Positions 42,612 through 50,658 of a stretch of 54,025 nt of DNA are shown piece after piece (the first letter of the stretch is position 1; the number at the start of each line of letters is the position of its first letter). The translations under genes and the position numbers were made by a program. Below the pieces are notes generated by a model, which saw only the letters and a list, made by a program, of their open reading frames with translations, was not told where the DNA came from and searched no databases. Source of the stretch: Poseidonocella sedimentorum (GTDB taxonomy: Bacteria; Pseudomonadota; Alphaproteobacteria; Rhodobacterales; Rhodobacteraceae); the NCBI RefSeq assembly GCF_900116005.1, contig NZ_FOYI01000016.1, positions 1 through 54,025 of the forward strand, written 5' to 3'.

Positions 42612-43950
42612 CGGTCTCGCTCCCCTCGGATGGGCCCCGGGGCGCAAAGGGCGGGGGCCGCAGATGCGCGCCCGCGCGGCCCGCCATCAGCGTGGCCATG
42701 CGCGCGGCCTCGGTGCGGATGTCGAACTCCGCCGCGACCGTCTCGCGGCCCGCGGCGCCCATCGCGGCGCGGGCCGCGGGGTCGGCGGCCAGCGCGCGGA
42801 TCCGGTCCATCAGGCTCTCGACGTCCCCCGGCGGGACCATGAACCCGGTCTCGCCATCGCGCACCAGCTCGCCCACCCCGGCGACCTGCGTGGCGATCAC
42901 CGGGCGGCGGCTCGCCAGCGCTTCCATCAGCACCACGGGCACGCCCTCGGCGAAGCTCGGCAGCACGAAGATATCGGTCTTGGCCATTTCCGCCGCGACC
43001 TCGCCTTGCGACATGTAGCCGGTGAAGCGCACCAGATCGCCCAAGGGCGCGGCGGCGGCCTCGAGCCCCGCCCGGTCCGGCCCGTCACCCACCAGCGTGA
43101 GCCGCAGCCCCGGCATCTCGGGCGCGAGCCGTTTCACCGCCTCGAAGAGCACGCGGATCCCCTTGACCGGCGCGAGCCGGCCCACGAAGAGCAGCTCGGT
43201 GCGATCGTCTTTGGTTTGGCCGACCTCTTCCGCCACCTCTCCCGCCTCATAGCGCTCGGGGTGGACGCCGCAGTGGATGATGCGGATCTTGTGCCAATGC
43301 TCGGGGTCGGAGAAGAACATCACCTGACTGCGGGCGAAATGGCTGATCGTGGCGACGAAGCGCGCGCGCGCGACCTTCTCGGCCAGCGCCCAGCGGTAGG
43401 GCTCGAAGAGGTCGGCCGGCCCGTGCAGGGTGAAGCTGTAGGGGATGCCGGTGAGCTCGGAGGCGAGCATCGCCACGGTGGCGCTGCCGAAGACGAAATG
43501 GTTGTGCAGATGCCCGACCTTTTCGCGCTCCAGATGGCGGGCGAGGACGGTCGCCTCCAGAAAGAAGATGAGCTGGTAGAGCGTGGCCTTCAGTCCCGGC
43601 GAGCGGGTGGCCCAGGCCAGTTTGAGCGCGCGAAAGTACCGCCCCGGCCGGGTCAGGGCATAGCTTTGGGCCGCGAGGAGTTTCAGCGGGTTTTTCGCGG
43701 TGGCCAGCACGTGGAATGTGGCGCGGGCCTCGGCCTTTTCCTCGGGGCCCGGGTGCTGTTCGGGCGGGGTGCGCCGGATCGAACAGGTCAGCACCTCGGC
43801 CCCCAACTCGCGCAGGGCCGCGATCTCGCGCTGGATGAAGGTCAGCGAGACCTCGGGGTACTGGCCGGTGAGATAGGCGATGCGGGGCAGAGCCCCCTCG
43901 CCAGCCGTCATGATCCGGCCCTCGGGCCCGGTGTCTGCCTGTCCGTCCAT
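42604..43950 (-). CDS. Glycosyltransferase family 4
   Basis: A 448-residue GT-B glycosyltransferase of the WcaL/colanic-acid type. N-terminal half: RIAYLTGQYPEVSLTFIQRE, HLHNHFVFGSATVAMLA and SFTLHGPADLF. Donor half: LLFVGRLAPVKGIRVLFEAV, LTLVGDGPDRAGLE, and the E-x7-E loop in SFAEGVPVVLMEALASRRPV with ATQVAGVGELV. Start ATG 43950 has GAGG seven bases upstream and lies three bases from the stop of the oxidoreductase gene. Typical retaining hexosyltransferase of EPS repeat synthesis. Confidence 0.9.
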   Translation of the reverse strand: MDGQADTGPEGRIMTAGEGALPRIAYLTGQYPEVSLTFIQREIAALRELGAEVLTCSIRRTPPEQHPGPEEKAEARATFHVLATAKNPLKLLAAQSYALTRPGRYFRALKLAWATRSPGLKATLYQLIFFLEATVLARHLEREKVGHLHNHFVFGSATVAMLASELTGIPYSFTLHGPADLFEPYRWALAEKVARARFVATISHFARSQVMFFSDPEHWHKIRIIHCGVHPERYEAGEVAEEVGQTKDDRTELLFVGRLAPVKGIRVLFEAVKRLAPEMPGLRLTLVGDGPDRAGLEAAAAPLGDLVRFTGYMSQGEVAAEMAKTDIFVLPSFAEGVPVVLMEALASRRPVIATQVAGVGELVRDGETGFMVPPGDVESLMDRIRALAADPAARAAMGAAGRETVAAEFDIRTEAARMATLMAGRAGAHLRPPPFAPRGPSEGSETDG

Positions 43951-43953
43951 GGA

Positions 43954-45264
43954 TCAGCCTCGTGCGGAAAGGAGTTTCTGGAGCGTCCGCGGCAAGGCGG
44001 CGGGGCGCATGTAGGGGCGGTAGTCCGGCGCGTGGCGGCGGGTGGCTTCGGGCAGGGCGATGGGCGCGAAGCGGGTCTCGATGTCCTGGCTCGCGCCGTC
44101 GGGGCCGGCGCCCTGAATCGCGAGCGTCAGCTCGGTCAGGTGCAGCGTGAAGTCGGGCGGCGGGAACTGGGGCCGCTCGGTGCGGATCGCCTCGGCGAGC
44201 TCGGCAAGGCCGAGGCATTTGTCCTGCTGGCCGCGCTGCGCGGCGCGCAGCCGGGCGATCCATGTCTTGGGCGAAAGCGGGTTGCCGCCATCGCGGGGGA
44301 TGCGGGTGTTGCCCGGGGGCGGGGCCGCCACCAGCGGCAGGCGCCGGCCGCCCACGCCAAAGAGGCTCTGGAGAATCGAATTGGTTCGCACGGCGCGCAA
44401 GTTGCGGGCCTTGAGCGAAAAATTCGTGAACGGCTCCAGCCGCACCGGGCAGGTATAGTCGCGGTAGGTGTCGGCCTCGAGCACGCCCTTCTCGCCGATG
44501 ATGCGCATCCGGTGATCGGTGGGCGCGGCGATGGAACAGGTCAGCCGCCCCACCACGCCGCTTTCGAAATCGAGCGTGGCGACGGAGAAATCGGGCGTGT
44601 CGGCCGGGTCGAGCGGCTGGTCGGTCTTGTCCGGCAGCGTCACCTTGGAAAAGGCGGTGACCCGGCGGACGGGGCCGAAGAGCGCGCACATCCATGTCAG
44701 GTGATAGCCCGCGTGCTCCCAGGTGCAGCCCATCTCGTATTCATGAAGATACGGCCACGGCGCGCCGGAGCGGCTTGCCCATGTCTCGGGCTGGAGCAGG
44801 TAGACGGGGTTGTCGTCAAACTCGGCATAGACGATGCGCGGGGGCCCCACGACGCCATCCTCCACCGCTTTCCACAGGGTCTGGACCGTGGGCGAGAGCG
44901 CGTTGGACGGCGCGCAGGACAGGCGCAGGCCCCGCGCCTCGGCCAGCTCGGCCAGCGCGCGCGCCTCCGCCATCCCGGTGGTGAAGGGCTTTTCGGAATA
45001 GACATGCTTGCCCGCCTCCAGCGCCGCGCGGCTCACGTCGAAATGGCTGCCGATGGAGGTGAAATTGGCCACGATCTCGACCTCGGGATCGGCCAGAAGC
45101 GCCGCCGCATCGGGGTAGACATGCAGCCCGTAGAAGGCGCCCGCCTGCTCGGCGCGGGCCATGTTGCGATCGGCCAGCCCGGCGATCTCGATCCCCGGGT
45201 GGCGGCCGAGCGTGGTCATGTAGTGATCAAAGACATAGCCGCAGCCGATCACGCCGATCTTCAT
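43954..45264 (-). CDS. Gfo/Idh/MocA family oxidoreductase
   Basis: A 436-residue NAD(P)-dependent sugar oxidoreductase. N-terminal Rossmann motif KIGVIGCGYVFDHYM (G7-C-G9), ADRN after beta-2, and the catalytic EKP (91-93) in HVYSEKPFTTG. The C-terminal half is the dimerisation beta-sheet with WEHAGYHLTW supplying a likely catalytic His/Asp region. ATG 45264 overlaps the stop of the preceding oxidoreductase gene (ATGA) and has GAAAGGA upstream. It is longer than the usual 330-390 residues owing to an insertion around 280-340. It probably makes or interconverts an activated sugar for the EPS. Confidence 0.86.
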   Translation of the reverse strand: MKIGVIGCGYVFDHYMTTLGRHPGIEIAGLADRNMARAEQAGAFYGLHVYPDAAALLADPEVEIVANFTSIGSHFDVSRAALEAGKHVYSEKPFTTGMAEARALAELAEARGLRLSCAPSNALSPTVQTLWKAVEDGVVGPPRIVYAEFDDNPVYLLQPETWASRSGAPWPYLHEYEMGCTWEHAGYHLTWMCALFGPVRRVTAFSKVTLPDKTDQPLDPADTPDFSVATLDFESGVVGRLTCSIAAPTDHRMRIIGEKGVLEADTYRDYTCPVRLEPFTNFSLKARNLRAVRTNSILQSLFGVGGRRLPLVAAPPPGNTRIPRDGGNPLSPKTWIARLRAAQRGQQDKCLGLAELAEAIRTERPQFPPPDFTLHLTELTLAIQGAGPDGASQDIETRFAPIALPEATRRHAPDYRPYMRPAALPRTLQKLLSARG

Positions 45265-46382
45265 GCCTCGTCCTTTCCGGTTGCGCCCTGTGCCGGGGCC
45301 CATGCGGCGCGCGCCGCGTCGATGATGTCGAGCACCTCGGCGCTCTCCTGCGGGGTCATGCGCGGATCCTGCGTCCGGCCGGCGCGCACCGCCTCCATGA
45401 CCGCTTCGGCCTCGTGGCGATAGCCGTTGCCGGCAAAAGGCGCGCGGATCGCGGCGGGCGGGCGGATCAGCCCGCGCAGCCGCGCCAGCGCCCCCGAGAG
45501 CTTCAGCCCCGCCCCGCTCTCGCGCAGCCCTTCGAGCCGCCGCGGCCCCCCGGGCCCGGCCGAGCCGGGATGCGCCGGGTGCAGCCGCGCGCCGGTGGGC
45601 CGCCAGACGGGGCCCTGAATTTCCAGCGTCGCGGCGGTGCCGTAGATCCATGTGCCCGGATGGCCATTGGCGCGCAGGCTCGCGCGCAAGGACGAGAGCG
45701 CGCCGTTTTCGTGGCGCAAGATCAACAGGCTGTCCTCATCCACCCCGGTCGCGCCGATCCGGCCCAGGGTGCGGAGCTCGGCCACCGGGCCAAGCAGGAA
45801 CCGCGCGAGCGAGAGCGGGTAGATCCCGCGGTGCAAGAGCGCGCCGCCCGCCTGGGCCGGGTCAAACAGGCTCACCCCCGGCTCGGGCCGGTTGGCCACC
45901 ATGAACTGGCCGTCGAGCCCGCGGATCTCGCCAAGCGCGCCCGCCTCGATCCGGGCCTTGAGCGCGCCGGGCAGGGGTTGGAACCGGGTCCACATGGCCT
46001 CCATGCAGAAGACCCCGGCGGCGTCTGCGGCCGCCGCGATGCGCCGGGCGGCGGCGGCATCGGGGGCGAGCGGCTTTTCGATCAGCACGGCCTTGCCCGC
46101 GCCGATCGCCATGAGCGCATGGGCCTCGTGCAGCGCGGCGGGCGTGGCGATATAGACCGCCTCCACATCCGCGCGCAGGGCGGTTTCATAGTCGGGCGCG
46201 GCCTGCCCCACCCCCAGATCGGCGGCAAAGCGGCGGGCGTTCTCGGCGCGGCGCGAGGCGACCACATGCAGCGCCTCCGGCCCGGCCACGGCGCGCAGAT
46301 CCCGCGCGAATTTGCGCGCGACACCGCCTGTCCCGAGAATGGCCCAGCGGAACGGGCGGGCCTGAGGCTGGGCTTGGGTCAT
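45261..46382 (-). CDS. Gfo/Idh/MocA family oxidoreductase
   Basis: A 373-residue relative of dihydrodiol/sugar dehydrogenases. Rossmann motif WAILGTGGVARKFARDL (13-29), TPAALHEAHALMA segment and catalytic EKP (102-104) in VLIEKPLAP; EAMWTRFQPLPG is typical of the dimeric-dihydrodiol-dehydrogenase branch. ATG 46382 is chosen; a TTG at 46439 would add 19 residues. First gene of the five-gene operon, coupled by a four-base overlap to the second oxidoreductase. The pair could act in sequence (oxidation then reduction, as in some dideoxy- or uronic-sugar routes), which is inference. Confidence 0.86.
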   Translation of the reverse strand: MTQAQPQARPFRWAILGTGGVARKFARDLRAVAGPEALHVVASRRAENARRFAADLGVGQAAPDYETALRADVEAVYIATPAALHEAHALMAIGAGKAVLIEKPLAPDAAAARRIAAAADAAGVFCMEAMWTRFQPLPGALKARIEAGALGEIRGLDGQFMVANRPEPGVSLFDPAQAGGALLHRGIYPLSLARFLLGPVAELRTLGRIGATGVDEDSLLILRHENGALSSLRASLRANGHPGTWIYGTAATLEIQGPVWRPTGARLHPAHPGSAGPGGPRRLEGLRESGAGLKLSGALARLRGLIRPPAAIRAPFAGNGYRHEAEAVMEAVRAGRTQDPRMTPQESAEVLDIIDAARAAWAPAQGATGKDEA

Positions 46383-46972
46383 GGCTGTGTGGGGTGTCTT
46401 TCGCAAAAGGGGTCTGGTGAAGGGCTCGCGCCGGTGCAATTGCCCCGAACTCTATAGAAGACCGGCGCAGGTTCAACAGCCGAGCACGCCCCGGACCGGG
46501 TCCGCCAGCCCGGGCCCCGGCGGCTGCTCCTCTGCTGGGCAGAGGGGCCCCGAAACGGCGCGCCGGGAGGGCCGGGCGAATCATGCGGCCCCGGCCCGGG
46601 GGGGGGGCTGGATGCCTGTCGCCATGCGAAAAATGCACTTTGCGCCGCCCTGCCCGAGGTTGTGCCCGAATAGCGGGCAAGGCGCGGCGGGCGACGCGTG
46701 ATTCCCTGCAATTTTACGGTTTTGCCATCGATTCAACTGCTTACAATTTATGCAAACCCGACGCATAATTGCAGAACCGTGAACGGTGTTCGCCTCAAGC
46801 GGGTATTGTCGCCGGCCACCCCCGAAAAAAATCATGCTGCGTTGCCGAAAGGTTAAGAACTGGTTGATGCGGGTCGGGGGATTTGATAGTTTAAATCCAC
46901 ACGGAGCGCGGGGTGCGTTGTCCGAAGTGAAAGTAATAAGCCGGTAAGCGGTAAAACGTATAGGAAACCACT
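46383..46972. other. Divergent promoter region
   Basis: About 590 bases between the oxidoreductase operon and a VPLPA-CTERM gene. The left part is GC-rich and includes a run of ten G (46598-46607). Positions about 46700-46972 are distinctly AT-rich, with TTGCCA...TACAAT-like words (about 46729-46755) and a long leader region before the VPLPA gene. No gene found. Confidence 0.5.
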
Positions 46973-47548
46973 ATGAACCTTTTGAAAACTCTCACGGCCA
47001 GTGCCATTATCGCGCTCAGCGCGGGCGCTGCCTCGGCTGCAACCATCATCTACGCCGACAGCGTCATCTCCTCCACCGACAGCGATGTGAGCGATGGCAT
47101 CTCGACCGGCGGTTCCCGGACCGACATCGACAACGCGCTCGGCGCGCCTGATGGCCGCTTCTTCTCCATCGGCCTCGGCCAGGAAATCGTTCTCGGCTTC
47201 AGCGGCCTCGGCGGCGTCAAGGCCACCGTTTGGGAAGTGACCTTCGGCGATGTCGCCAAGCACGTCGAAACCGCAGACGTCTTTGCAGTCCTCGGCGGCG
47301 TTGCAACCTACATCGGCTCGGTCTCCAACAACGCAGGCTCCGCAAGCGCATCTGGTGAAACCCTGAGCTTCACCGGCCAACTCGACTCGATCAAGATCGT
47401 CGACACCTCGCCTGTCGGCGGTGGTTCGCTCGATGGCTTCGACGTCGACGCCGTTGGCGTCCAGGCGGTTCCGCTGCCCGCGTCCGCGCTGCTCCTGATG
47501 GGCGGCCTCGCCGGCTTCGGCGCCCTGCGCCGCCGCAAGGCAGCCTGA
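46973..47548 (+). CDS. VPLPA-CTERM sorting domain-containing protein
   Basis: A 191-residue secreted protein with a clean signal peptide (MNLLKTLTASAIIALSAGAASAA, cleavage near ASA-A) and a canonical C-terminal signal VPLPASALLLMGGLAGFGAL from residue 166 followed by RRRKAA. The mature part is Ser/Thr/Gly/Val/Asp-rich and cysteine-free, beta-rich in character; the region DIDNALGAPDGRFFSIGLGQ looks like a discoidin/PEP-CTERM-type jelly roll start. It has its own promoter region and a strong terminator, so it is a single-gene transcript and possibly an abundant matrix protein. XrtD, encoded 1.3 kb downstream, is the likely processing enzyme. Confidence 0.92.
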   Translation: MNLLKTLTASAIIALSAGAASAATIIYADSVISSTDSDVSDGISTGGSRTDIDNALGAPDGRFFSIGLGQEIVLGFSGLGGVKATVWEVTFGDVAKHVETADVFAVLGGVATYIGSVSNNAGSASASGETLSFTGQLDSIKIVDTSPVGGGSLDGFDVDAVGVQAVPLPASALLLMGGLAGFGALRRRKAA

Positions 47549-47591
47549 GCCCAGCTCTCGCGACGAAAATCCAGCCCCCCGCGGCTGACAG

Positions 47592-47619
47592 ATCCTGCCC
47601 TTCGGGGCAGGATTTTTTT
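47592..47619 (+). terminator. Rho-independent terminator with TTCG tetraloop
   Basis: A perfect 9-bp stem ATCCTGCCC (47592-47600) / GGGCAGGAT (47605-47613) closes a TTCG loop and runs into seven T (47613-47619). It follows the VPLPA-CTERM gene by about 45 bases. Textbook intrinsic terminator and the best one in the window. Confidence 0.95.
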
Positions 47620-47672
47620 ATGCGCCGTTTACGGGCACCGCCCCCCGGGGCCGCTGCGCCCGTCGCGCGTCT

Positions 47673-48725
47673 TTACCAGAACCCCGCGCCCCGCCCGCGC
47701 CACATGCGCAGGCTCGCCCGCAGATAGACCAGACCATCCAGCCCGGTGCCCGCCAGCGCGATCACCAGCGGTTTCAGCCCGCGCGCGCCCTGGCGGCGGA
47801 ACCGGGTGAGGCGATTGGTGGCGAAGCTGAACGGCACATAGCCATAGGGCCGGCGCGGCAGCTCGGCGTCGAGCCGCGCCGGGAGCCAGCCCTCCTCCTG
47901 CGCCGGGCCGCGCAGGACCGCGCCGAGCGCCTCGCCCCGCAGCCCCTCGCGGTTGAAATAGCCGTAAAGCGCGGCGTTGATCGCGCTGCCGACCACGAGC
48001 CGGGTCTGGTGGTGCAGCAGCTCGCCGACGCCCCGGATCGACTCGTAGACATGAAACACCGCCGGGTCGCCGTCGATCCGCGTGAAATCCTCCGGCCCGG
48101 TGAACAGATCGGTCAGCACCATCGCCCGCACGAATCCATCCTCCACCGGCAGGCCCGCGGGCAACGCCATGCGCCGGGCGAGCCCCGCGCGCATCATGTA
48201 GAGCTGGCCGCAGATCGAGCGGCGGAAATCGGTGAGCCCGTCCCCGGCCGAGGCGATGAGCCGCGCGACCGGGCCGACATCGAGCTTGAAATGGGTCACA
48301 TCCTTGACCGGCCGGCTGACAAAGACCTGCAACTCGGGCCGGGCGATGAGCGCCGCGGCCATGCGCTCCAGCGTATCGGGCGCGGGCAGGAGGATATCGG
48401 CATCCATGAACCCGACGAGATCGGCCTCGGGCCGGGCGCAGTCGCGCAGAAAGCGGGTCACGGTGCGCGATTTGCCGCCCTGGGGGAAATCATGGATCAC
48501 GATCCGCGCGCCCATCGCCTCGGGCAGCGCGGCGCGGGCGGCCTCGGCGGCGGCGGCTGTCCCGTCGGTGCAGCCATTGGCCAGCACGAGCACGCGCAGA
48601 TCGATGCCCTCCGCGTCAAACAGGCTCTGGCGCGTCAGCTCGGCGAGGAGCCGGGGCAGCGTCTGTGCCTCGTTATGGGCGAAAATCCCGATATCGAGCC
48701 GGATCGCCCCGCCGTTCTGCGTCAT
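47673..48725 (-). CDS. Glycosyltransferase family 2
   Basis: A 350-residue GT-A transferase. LDIGIFAHNEAQTLPRLLAEL starts the fold, VLANGCTDGT (47-56) is the nucleotide-binding motif and VGFMDADILLP (104-114) holds the DxD-like metal site. The LPVEDGFVRAMVL segment (about 194-206) supplies the ED base region. C-terminal amphipathic/hydrophobic stretch near 325-340. It stands alone on the minus strand, divergent from xrtD. Donor sugar not predictable. Confidence 0.86.
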   Translation of the reverse strand: MTQNGGAIRLDIGIFAHNEAQTLPRLLAELTRQSLFDAEGIDLRVLVLANGCTDGTAAAAEAARAALPEAMGARIVIHDFPQGGKSRTVTRFLRDCARPEADLVGFMDADILLPAPDTLERMAAALIARPELQVFVSRPVKDVTHFKLDVGPVARLIASAGDGLTDFRRSICGQLYMMRAGLARRMALPAGLPVEDGFVRAMVLTDLFTGPEDFTRIDGDPAVFHVYESIRGVGELLHHQTRLVVGSAINAALYGYFNREGLRGEALGAVLRGPAQEEGWLPARLDAELPRRPYGYVPFSFATNRLTRFRRQGARGLKPLVIALAGTGLDGLVYLRASLRMWRGRGAGFW

Positions 48726-48868
48726 GGCCGCGCCCCTTCATGCGTTTACGACAAACTCACAACATCATGATCTGATGCGGCCAATGGGTTGTATTCCCGG
48801 CCACTTCTTTTCTAGGTGAGCTTGGCGTAACAAGGTAGCCATAGCTTGCGTTTATTTGAGGACATGGA

Positions 48869-50467
48869 ATGTCGGTCACAGGTTCCCTCGCTCATCCCGC
48901 GGCCGGTCCGCGCGATTTCGCTTCCTGGGGAGTGTTCTGGTTCCTGATCGCCCTGATCGGCGCCGGGGTGTTTTTCGCCGACGGGCTCGACGCGCTCTTG
49001 CGCGCCTGGAGCCTGCCGGAATACAGCCACGGGCCGCTGATCCCGATCCTGTCGTTGCTGCTCTTCCTGCGCCACTTGCGTCAGGTGCCCGCCGAGCCGG
49101 GCCCCAAGCGCGACCGCTGGCCGGGGGTGGCCGTCATCCTGCTGTCGATCGCGCTCGCGACCCTGGGCAAGCTGGCCAATATCTCCGATCTGGTGGCCTA
49201 TGCCACGATCGTCTGGACGGCGGGCATCCTTCTGGTGAGCTTCGGCTGGCGCACGGGCTGGGTCTTCTGGCCCTCGGTGCTGCACCTGGTCTACATGCTG
49301 CCGCTGCCCGGCGTGGTTTACTACAAGCTCTCGACCTCGCTGCAATATATCTCCTCCGAGCTCGGCGTCTGGATGCTTCAGGCGCTCTCGGTGCCGGTGT
49401 TCCTCGAAGGCAACATCATCGACCTCGGCGTGCTCAAGCTGCACGTGGCCGAGGCCTGTTCGGGGCTGCGCTACCTGTTCCCGATCCTGAGCTTTTCCTA
49501 CATCTTCGCCGTGCTCTATCGCGGCCCGGGCTGGCAAAAGGCGGTGCTGCTGATCTCGGCTGTGCCGATCACGGTGCTGATGAACTCGGTGCGGATCGCG
49601 GTGGCGGGGCTGCTGGCGGATCGGCTCGGGGTCGAATGGCTCGAAGGCTTCACCCATTTCTTCGAAGGCTGGGTGATCTTCCTGATCTGTATCGTGCTGC
49701 TCTTCGGGCTGGCCTGGATCATGCTGCTGATCAACCCCAAGAAGATGAGCCTCTCCGAAGCGCTCGATCTGGAAACCGAGGGCATGGCGGCACAGGTCTG
49801 GCGGCTGGGCTATCTGCGGCCCTCGCCGGCGATGATCGCGACGGCTCTGGCGATGGTTCTGGCGGTGGGCGCGATGGCGCTGATGCCCGAGCGCGAGAGC
49901 GGCCGCATCGCCCGCGACGGCTTTGCCACCTTCCCGCGCACGCTCGGCGCCTGGGAGCAATCGGGCCCGCCGGAGATCCTGAGCCCCGATGTGGCGCGCA
50001 CGCTCGGCGCCGATGATTACCGCTCCGTCACCCTGATCCGCCCCGGCGCTGCGGCCACGGTCGGGTTCTTCTCCGCCTGGTACGAAGACCAGAGCCGCGG
50101 CGGGGTCCACAGCCCCGAGATCTGCCTGCCCGGCGCGGGCTGGGAGATCGCCTGGCTGGAGCGGACGGACGTGGCCCCCCGTCTCGGGCTCGACACCGAT
50201 TTCAACATCAACCGCGCGATCATCCAGAAGGGCGAGACCCGGATGATGGTGTATTACTGGTTCGACCAGAAGGGCCGGAAGATCGCCTGGGATTTCGCCG
50301 CCAAGTTCTACCTCATGGTCGATGGCATCCGCACCGGGCGCACCGATGGCGCGCTGGTCCGGCTGACGACGCTGATCCGCCCCGAAGAGACCGACGCCGC
50401 CGCCGAGGCGCGGCTGATGGAGGTGCTGGGGGAGGTGCGCGGCGTGCTGCCGCGTTTCATCCCCTGA
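48869..50467 (+). CDS. xrtD: Exosortase D (XrtD, VPLPA-CTERM-specific) with fused EpsI domain
   Basis: A 532-residue fusion of an eight-plus-helix exosortase with a C-terminal EpsI domain, the layout and length of XrtD. Catalytic triad: Cys197 in VAEACSGLRYLF, Arg242 in LMNSVRIAVAG and His263 in GFTHFFEGWV. EpsI part (about 335-530) includes the GGVHSPEICLPGAGW motif (about 411-425) and RMMVYYWFDQKGR. ATG 48869 has GAGG seven bases upstream. It should cleave and reattach VPLPA-CTERM proteins, of which three are encoded here (7608-8330, 17954-18610, 46973-47548). It heads a plus-strand group with the acetyltransferase fusion and sulfotransferase genes. Confidence 0.93.
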   Translation: MSVTGSLAHPAAGPRDFASWGVFWFLIALIGAGVFFADGLDALLRAWSLPEYSHGPLIPILSLLLFLRHLRQVPAEPGPKRDRWPGVAVILLSIALATLGKLANISDLVAYATIVWTAGILLVSFGWRTGWVFWPSVLHLVYMLPLPGVVYYKLSTSLQYISSELGVWMLQALSVPVFLEGNIIDLGVLKLHVAEACSGLRYLFPILSFSYIFAVLYRGPGWQKAVLLISAVPITVLMNSVRIAVAGLLADRLGVEWLEGFTHFFEGWVIFLICIVLLFGLAWIMLLINPKKMSLSEALDLETEGMAAQVWRLGYLRPSPAMIATALAMVLAVGAMALMPERESGRIARDGFATFPRTLGAWEQSGPPEILSPDVARTLGADDYRSVTLIRPGAAATVGFFSAWYEDQSRGGVHSPEICLPGAGWEIAWLERTDVAPRLGLDTDFNINRAIIQKGETRMMVYYWFDQKGRKIAWDFAAKFYLMVDGIRTGRTDGALVRLTTLIRPEETDAAAEARLMEVLGEVRGVLPRFIP

Positions 50468-50658
50468 GATGGCGCGCCCGCCGCGGCTCTGTCTGCCTGC
50501 CGGGCGCGCAGCCGCCGCCCGGGCCCCCGCGCCCGCGCCCCGGGGCGAGAGAAATCGCTTGCCTCCGGGCTCCGTTCCCCTAACCCCTTGAGCTGATCGA
50601 TGCCCCGGGCGCGCGCCCGGCTGTGCGCCCCTGCCCCTGCGTCGAAGGATGACACGCC

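Noticed and set aside
42397-45423. Plus-strand frame of 1008 codons opposite three operon genes
   Set aside because: Crosses three certain minus-strand genes and has low-complexity Gly/Arg/Ala/His composition.
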